Shown here piece after piece: positions 57,814 to 64,000 of a stretch of DNA of 64,000 bases (position 1 is the stretch's first letter; the number at the start of each line of letters is the position of its first letter). The position numbers were made by a program, and so were the translations under genes. The notes beneath the pieces were generated by a model. The model did no database searches and was not told the origin of the DNA. It was given only the letters and a program-made list of their open reading frames with translations. Location of the stretch: assembly GCA_009760855.2 (NCBI GenBank), contig WPIO01000272.1, positions 64,001 to 128,000 of the forward strand, given 5' to 3'. The stretch is from Cristatella mucedo (lineage: Eukaryota; Bryozoa; Phylactolaemata; Cristatellidae).

Positions 57814-57972
57814 CAGCGTTTCTTAACCAATGTGTTGCGACCCCTTTAGGGGTCTGAGGACCCTTTCACCGGAGTCGCCTATGACCATCGGAAACTATGC
57901 ATTTTCACATGTCGCACACAATAATTGTATGGTTGGGGTCGCTACAACATGAGGGGTTACGACCCTGCAGTG
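57814..57972 (+). mobile_element. hAT-type non-autonomous DNA transposon (MITE)
   Basis: Starts CAGCGTTTCTTAACC, the terminal sequence type of a widespread animal hAT family, followed by GCGACCCCTTTAGGGGTC, the ACCCTTTCACCGGAGTCGCC block, GACCATCGGAAA and a right part with GGGGTCGCTACAACATGAGG. No transposase. The right terminal repeat looks truncated or decayed. Family recognition rests on the conserved terminus and internal motifs. Confidence 0.7.
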
Positions 57973-58184
57973 TACCCCACGGACTGTGCTTGGTCCAGAT
58001 ATCTTCTCAAATAAATGCTCCTTCTTGAATCGCCAATCACTCTATGGGCTTTACGTTTATACAGCTTATACGTACGGACAGAACCTGTATATTGATATCT
58101 CGTTGCCTTACCTTAGGTCAAACTTTCTCAAAATTCCCTTACAGCGAGTTTCACTTACAGTCCAGCCTAAATGGAAGCAACCTT

Positions 58185-58620
58185 TCTCAGGCCGGCAGGT
58201 GCGATCAGGAGATTACAGCTGGTAAAAAAACTCCGCAGCTAGCCTTGTCTGTCGAGAGCATCGCAGTTGCCACATCATACCACTTCTCGAAGACCTGCAC
58301 TGGCTACCGGTCAGGCAATGGATCGTCTTCAATGTTTTGTCACTCACTTTTAGGTCACTTCATTCTTTGGCTCCAGCCTATCTCTCTGATCTACTCCCCC
58401 ACCAGGCTACGCATCGTATCACCCGCATTTGGGAATCCAACAGTTTATTAATACCTCATACAAACTATTCGCATCGATTATCAAACATTTTAATATTCAC
58501 TGCTCAATCGCGTTTCCCTTTGCAGCATTTGTAAAGAGCCTAGAAGGAGATTGAGTTCACTGAGGGCGCTTTATCAAGTGCATTATTTTAATTATTAATA
58601 TTATAATTGTTATTATTATG
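58185..58620 (+). mobile_element. LINE-A C-terminus and 3' end with deletion
   Basis: C-terminal blocks from GCAGGTGCGATCAGGAGATT (the RRLQLVQNS region) to NSLLIPHTN, then a jump across much of the 3' UTR to the terminal hairpin (AAAGAGCCTAGAAGGAGATT ... GAGGGCGCTTTATCAAG) and an AT-rich tail. Confidence 0.75.
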
Positions 58621-60029
58621 TGATGAACATACGATTTATTTACTAGTAATGATAAAACCCATTGCCATGTAAAACTCGGAAAAATCATTCGTATACATGG
58701 ATGATTCTTGCACACACTGGAGGAGCAATGGGGGGTTGGAATGATCCCCCCAGTAGGCAGAGGGAAGTACATATATCCGTCGGCCGATTTCCCCTGGTCT
58801 TCGGTGCAAGGGACGCCCCCAAATTTAACTCTTGACTCTAAACTAAAAAATCCTGCCTCCGCCCCTGCTTGAATAGCCTGTGCTTCTGTATCATAAAATC
58901 TGAGTGACGTGAATGTTGCCGATGGATCGAGCAGAATAAATGCATGGCAAATGTTTTACTGGAATCTTTTTTATTACTTAGTGTGTCGGTGGTCTGAGAG
59001 AAGAAAGTGGTTTCAGTGTTAGGGGGCTTCTTGAACTCTGAATGAAATCTTTCTGATAAATAAATCTTTTATCTCTGTTTCACAAGCTTCTCGGAGGAAA
59101 TTTTGTGAAACGTCAAGAAAAAAAATTAATTAAGGAGATCTTTTTCCAAATGCCTAATGCCTGAAGCCTGATCCTGTTCTATGAACCTAGACTCACTTCA
59201 GGCTGCTCTTTCATATCTTAAACGGTGATTATTTGGGATCGCTTCAGAGCGCTCGTATATCAGATGTAGCAATAACGGAATAGCTCAATGCTGGCTTTCT
59301 CAAACAATAAATACGAAAGAGATGGTGTTGCGTCTACATTTAATAAGCTCTTTTTACTGGCTTTAATTGTGGTACTCATTTCATCTGCAAAGGAACGTTT
59401 GGGAAAATATTTTTAAGTGGGACCGGAGGTTGGAGCTTATACGTTTACTTTACTCAGAGGTGGGCATGTAGGGGCACGAATATCTGCACGACTTTCTTAA
59501 AGAAGGATGAAGGCTAATCAGCCGCACAGTTACTGTCCACCCAATTAAACCGATTATCACTTTAAGCTATGGCCACCATTGTTTACGGTTCCTACCATAT
59601 AGAGGTTATTTTGCTGGTATTGGTCATTATTTATTAGAGATTCTGATGTAGAATTCTGAATAGATATCTATTGATCCGTCGCACTTTGACATGCAGCAAG
59701 ATGAATAAGTCCAACTTAGTAGTGCTCTTCATATCATCATTGGCGATTGTGTTACCTTAATGTTGATCAAGATTAGAAGAAATTTGATCGGCAGATTTTG
59801 GCGAGTTGACTTGAAAGATCTTTCTGTCTTGATAGTGTAGCCAATCTCTCTATACGGCCATATCACTAGGGTAATTTGTTGTGGAAAGGAAACGTGAGGG
59901 ATATTGTGGCAATTATTGAAAACATTGGCAGTCACTTTATCTGCTTTCATTTTGATAATCATTTTTATGGCGGAATTTAAAGGCTTGGAACAAAATATTT
60001 TTCCAGTGAGGAATCATAGATTGTTTGGT
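58621..60029. other. intergenic, no recognised feature
   Basis: No gene or known repeat recognised. Short frames only. Confidence 0.45.
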
Positions 60030-60100
60030 TTTGAGTTAAGGTCCTCACCACAATCAAGGTCTCATTGAGGTCGTGGGCTCGAGCGCCGAGGCATTTGTGA
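60030..60100 (+). mobile_element. partial tRNA-derived SINE (SINE-1)
   Basis: GTTAAGGTCCTCACCACAAT, TCATTGAGGTCGTGGGCTCG and AGCGCCGAGGCATTTGTGAA match the middle of SINE-1 including the B box. The A-box side and the LINE-like tail are missing. Confidence 0.65.
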
Positions 60101-60109
60101 ATAATAACG

Positions 60110-60925
60110 ACAACCATATAAATAATAATGCACTTGATAAAGTGCCCTCAGAGAACTTGATCTCTTTCTAGGCACTTTACATTTGCTACAAAGGGAAAAG
60201 CGATTGAATGATGAGTAGAATCATGCTTGATAAACAAGCGAAATGAATAGCATGGTTAGGGGTGACATGCACAGGGTCAGCATACAAATATGGTTAGTAG
60301 CAGCATGCACAGTGTCAGCACACATAGGCACATGAAAGACGAATCACATCGACCAACTAATTGCTTTCCCAAATATGTGTGTTTTCAAGTTCTTTTTAAA
60401 TGTGGTCTTGTCAGGGAATGTTTTGACGCAAGTCGGGAGGGAGTTCCAGGCTTTGGGAGCATATTAACTAAATACACGGTCTCCAAAGAATTTGAGGTTT
60501 GTACGAGGTATTTGCAGACAGTTGAATTCAAAAAAGTGGGTGGTCCGATGCTTGGCCTGATGGGGAAGATCTGATCTGAGATATAGGCTGGAGCCAAAGA
60601 AAAAAAGTGACCTACATTTGAGCGACGAAACCTTGTAGTCAATCCGTTGCTTGACTGCTAGCCAGTGCAATTCTGCGAGAAGTAGTGCGATGTGACAACT
60701 GCGAAGTTCACGACAGACAAGTCTAGTTGGGGAGTTTCGCACCAGCTGCAATCGCCTGATCGCACATGCCGGTAGGCCAGTAAGCAGTGAGCTGCAGAAG
60801 TTGAGACGAGATATCACGAATGCATGGACCAACTTAGAAGTGGTATCCTTATCTAAACAGGCCCGAATTTTAGCGATGTTATGAAAAGAGATTTCGTTTT
60901 CTTGGAGCACCATACAAATGAATGG
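60110..60925 (-). mobile_element. LINE-A 3' end and C-terminal domain
   Basis: Inverted tail, hairpin and 3' UTR, then a 149-codon open C-terminal stretch (60464-60913, HNIAKIRACLDKDTTSKLVH). It is 5'-truncated at the same region as several other copies. A plus-strand copy starts about 115 bp further on. Confidence 0.85.
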
Positions 60926-61039
60926 TATTTTTGTATAGAGATACCCAAGAACAAGCTGAGTTCATACATGCAAGAAATGAAGAAAGGGAGTGCGTCAGAA
61001 TGAGCTAAAACTGATTATTTATAAACAAGGCAGCTACTT

Positions 61040-61535
61040 CAGGCGGTCAAGAACATTCTACTCCCCCACCAGGCTAAGCATCGTACCACTCGTAGCATCG
61101 TACCACTTTTTGGAATCCAACCGCTTGCCAATACCTCGTACAAACCTCAAATCTTTTGGAGACCGTGCATTTAGTGCATTCACTCTCAAAGCCGGGAACC
61201 CACTTCCGACTTGCTTTAGAATATCCTCGACTTGACCATATTTAAAAAGAACGGAAAACGCACCTATTTAGGACAGCAATTAGCGGGTCCCTGTGATTCG
61301 TCCTTGATACGCTTATTGGTGCTGACACTGTGCATGCTGCCACTATCCACACTTGCATGTTGACCCTGTGCACGTCACCCCTAACCATGTTATTCATGAT
61401 GCTTATCAAGCGCGATATTACTCACCATTCAATCGCCTCTAACTTTGCAGCAAATGTAAAGCACCTAGAAAGAGATTGAATTATCAGAGGGCACTTTTTC
61501 AAATTCTTTATCTTTTATATTACTATTATTATTAC
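61040..61535 (+). mobile_element. LINE-A C-terminus and 3' end
   Basis: Starts in the LPHQAKHRTT region with a small local duplication (GCATCGTACCACT twice at 61077-61107), then the remaining C-terminus, 3' UTR, hairpin and ATT tail (61515-61535). It faces the minus-strand copy on its left. Confidence 0.8.
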
Positions 61536-61959
61536 CTTAAGTCTATTAACCGGATAGCGTCTACGTTTCAATCACAGCGGGTAATTTATTATGGCAGTTC
61601 CGCTTCTAAATGTAAAGAGATAAAATCTCTTAATTCGACACTCTGGCTGCATGCCAGAGTGACGAGGGGCATCATTTATCTGGAATAGCTTCGTGGTAGA
61701 CGGCTGCCGTGGCTTCTTAACGGATTTTCTTGATACTGCGGCCGCGAACGTGCTCATTCATTAACATTGTCTAGTGTGCTTTTAAGCACCTCGCATCACA
61801 GCGTTCTGTAAAACATAGCTACTCACGAGGTGCTCGAGATAAATTCACTGCTAATCCTTGTCTTGTTTTAGACTCAGTCAGTAGCAGCAATTAGTCTCAT
61901 TTGCCTAATAGCACTCATATGAAATAGTTTTTGTACAATTGGCTTACCTTACGACGGTG
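61536..61959. other. intergenic, no recognised feature
   Basis: Contains a short inverted pair (CACTCTGGC / GCCAGAGTG near 61637-61662). Nothing else recognised. Confidence 0.4.
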
Positions 61960-62125
61960 TGGTGTGGCCCAGTATTACCTTCGGGTAATCCTGTGATACC
62001 TTAGTTGTGACCATGCATCAGCTGTCCTGGATATGCTCCTAAAAAAATGACCTTCGGAACATAAGGTGTGATGCCGCCAATACCTATCGGCAAGCCTGTC
62101 TCCGGCGGTGACTAAGTATCTCGAC
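61960..62125 (+). mobile_element. LINE-B 5'-end fragment
   Basis: Parallels 52510-52700 of the nearly full LINE-B copy: the GGTGTGGTGTGG block, GAGCTGTCCT(C)GGATATGCT, CATAAG(A/G)TG and TACCTATCGGCAAGCCTGTC. It retains only the 5' leader, which is unusual because LINE scraps normally keep the 3' end. Confidence 0.65.
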
Positions 62126-64000
62126 CCATCTTTAGAGATGGGTATCTCGTGCAAGGTTTCCAATATGAGCATTGCAATTGCAATTTTTGATCTTTGGTTC
62201 ATTTAAAATAAGGACGGGCACTCAGAGCTACAATAGCACTCGACGAGAAGCTTTAATTACATTTTCCGGTTGAACTAAGTCCACTACTTTCTCTAAGGTA
62301 GAGTTTTTTTAGGAGGATCATATATCCCTAATCTCTAGTAGCTTCATTTGGACAAAGGTGACTCAAGCCCTAGCTGTGGACCATTTTACTAGATATGCAC
62401 TACTCCCTAGCCAATCCAAATGTCGGAAGACTTGAAATCACGGCAGCACTGACCCACTTTGTCCACTACCGCTGGAAATGACTCCGAGTTTGACAGCGAG
62501 AAGGTTGACGATGACGCGGACGTCGTCGATCACCATCAAAAATCACGGCAGATAGCTTCAATATAAAACTCCGGGATCATTCGCTAAAAAGTCAGCAAAT
62601 ACCTCGACGCTTCGCTGGAGTTACGATCTGTAGCTGAGCAGGGTGGACACCAAGATTCGCGTATAAAACACATCACGCAAAGGCGAGACCACTCTCAGAT
62701 GACAGTATTGATAGAGAAAGTGACATCTTTCTCTCAGCCTATTTTCAAGACAATTTCTGAGACATTTATGGTTCTCAGCACGTCGCCAGTGGTTGCCTAC
62801 TATACGAAGCTAGCTGCTTATTCCTCACAGCCTGCAACTCCAACTTCTGCAACTTCGCATTTAGGGCATTTTGCTGTTCGAAACGTGAAGCAGCGGGAAA
62901 CAACTACTGCCTACCTGCCAAACACTGACAGTGGCATTTCAGAGCTTTTTCCCCATGTAAAGCTCACTTCAAACAACAAAACCGACTAGAACAAGTGTCT
63001 AATCACCTAGTAATGCTCTCTGAAAAATCGTGGAGTCAACTATACTTTGATCAAGCAATATTACTTCACGAGAAGCAACTAGAGAGTTAGAGGGAACAGG
63101 CTGTCTCAAAATAGCTGCATATCCGTCCGATGAGCTCTATCTCAGCAACGGCTGCTACTGCTTTTCTCGAGAAATATTTCTTGTGGGCTTAGCCAAACCC
63201 GCACACCACTGTCAGGGACAACGCACCGCATCTAAGTCTCTCGAGAACTTCAAGCTTGGTGTCGAGAACCCGGTATCGTTCATTCTCTGACGCTCTATGT
63301 CTTCCCTAGACGAAAGAACCCGCTGAGCGTCTGTAACAATAACCTCAAGCAATTGCTTGGAAATTCATCTTCACCACTAACGGAGGCCCCGCCGGAATTC
63401 AAACTGCAGTAATGGTGAACACTATTAGCACATGGCTATTCGCTGAGAAAACTTATTAACCTGGGGCAGATTCAGAAATCAAATTACCGAAACGGCGAAA
63501 TGAGCTAAAACAGTTATGGCTGATAATCTTTGAATGTGGTTCATGAATTATAACGCTAAGAATAAATCATTGGACAATCTACGGTTAAGGATGCGTAAAA
63601 GCTGAAGCCATGGGATAGGCAGTCTGTTGCGATTTCAGACTTGGCAACGGCAGTTGAGCTCATTTGACCCCTTAGCCGTGAGCTTTTGACCGCCTGTAAC
63701 CCACCACTGCTTTCAAGTTAACTTGTCCACTTTTTGATTGCAGACTGTTTATGTTAAGTTATTCACGTTCTTCGTCGCTGCCGTTCCTCCCTCCCCCCAG
63801 TTTTCGGCATAAATGCTTGCACATTGCTGCAGCAACTACAACTCCCTTGCTGTGCTGCCAAGCTCTGGCTTCAATATTAGTTGAACATTCGCTGAGATGG
63901 CCAACTTTACGAGCACTATCTTTGAGGCCCAGTTCCTTCCGGACGCGGAGCCGCATACCCAGTTATTAAGAACACTCTCCTTCCGTACACCACAAACATG
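62126..64000. other. unassigned sequence at window end
   Basis: No gene or repeat identified with confidence. Less AT-rich than the introns. Fragmentary coding-like stretches occur, e.g. an acidic SEFDSEKVDDDADVVDHHQK-like frame near 62490-62545 and a 96-codon frame at 62699-62989. These might be remains of an old mobile element or the edge of another gene. Confidence 0.3.

Overview
The window is animal nuclear DNA: AT-rich, spliced, and packed with decayed non-LTR retrotransposons. The CR1/L2-type LINEs, tRNA-derived SINEs, a hAT-like element and a long-LTR retroelement suggest a non-mammalian animal, probably an aquatic or marine invertebrate. The phylum cannot be fixed from sequence alone. 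I see no CRISPR array, rRNA or genuine tRNA gene.

The one convincing host gene lies on the + strand from about 13.3 to 56.7 kb. Six exons (13305-13368, 19041-19397, 30312-30590, 45527-45904, 46007-46028, 56404-56704) join with matching intron phases (1,1,1,1,2) into one frame of 466 codons plus stop. The predicted protein is a type I membrane receptor: signal peptide, three immunoglobulin-like domains, one transmembrane helix, an arginine-rich stop-transfer segment made by a 22-nt microexon, and a cytoplasmic tail with YEEI, YMSL and YSQL tyrosine motifs. An AATAAA lies 24 bases after the stop. The last part of a further Ig-like exon, apparently decayed, sits at 31249-31417. This looks like an undescribed immune-type or adhesion receptor; I cannot name it.

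About 180 bp upstream of the start codon (10639-13117) is a 2.5-kb palindrome: two long terminal repeats of one LTR retroelement, facing in opposite directions and joined only by about 23 bases resembling a tRNA-Lys primer-binding site. It begins TGTAGC, ends GCTACA, and is flanked by a 4-bp duplication ATTG, so it appears to have inserted as one unit. The 1,069-bp outer arms are almost identical; the right LTR lacks about 186 bp including the poly(A) signal. Its position makes an effect on the receptor promoter plausible.

Most of the remaining sequence is two LINE families, here called LINE-A and LINE-B. LINE-A (endonuclease, reverse transcriptase, C-terminal domain, 3' UTR with a conserved hairpin, ATT-repeat tail) is present in more than 35 pieces on both strands, many nested or facing each other. 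LINE-B (one nearly complete copy at 52.5-56.1 kb, a 5'-truncated copy at 26.2-28.3 kb, several scraps) ends in ATACATTACATT. A tRNA-derived SINE shares its 3' tail with LINE-A and was presumably mobilised by it. All autonomous copies seen are broken by stops, frameshifts or truncation. The last 2 kb and several intronic stretches hold nothing I recognise.
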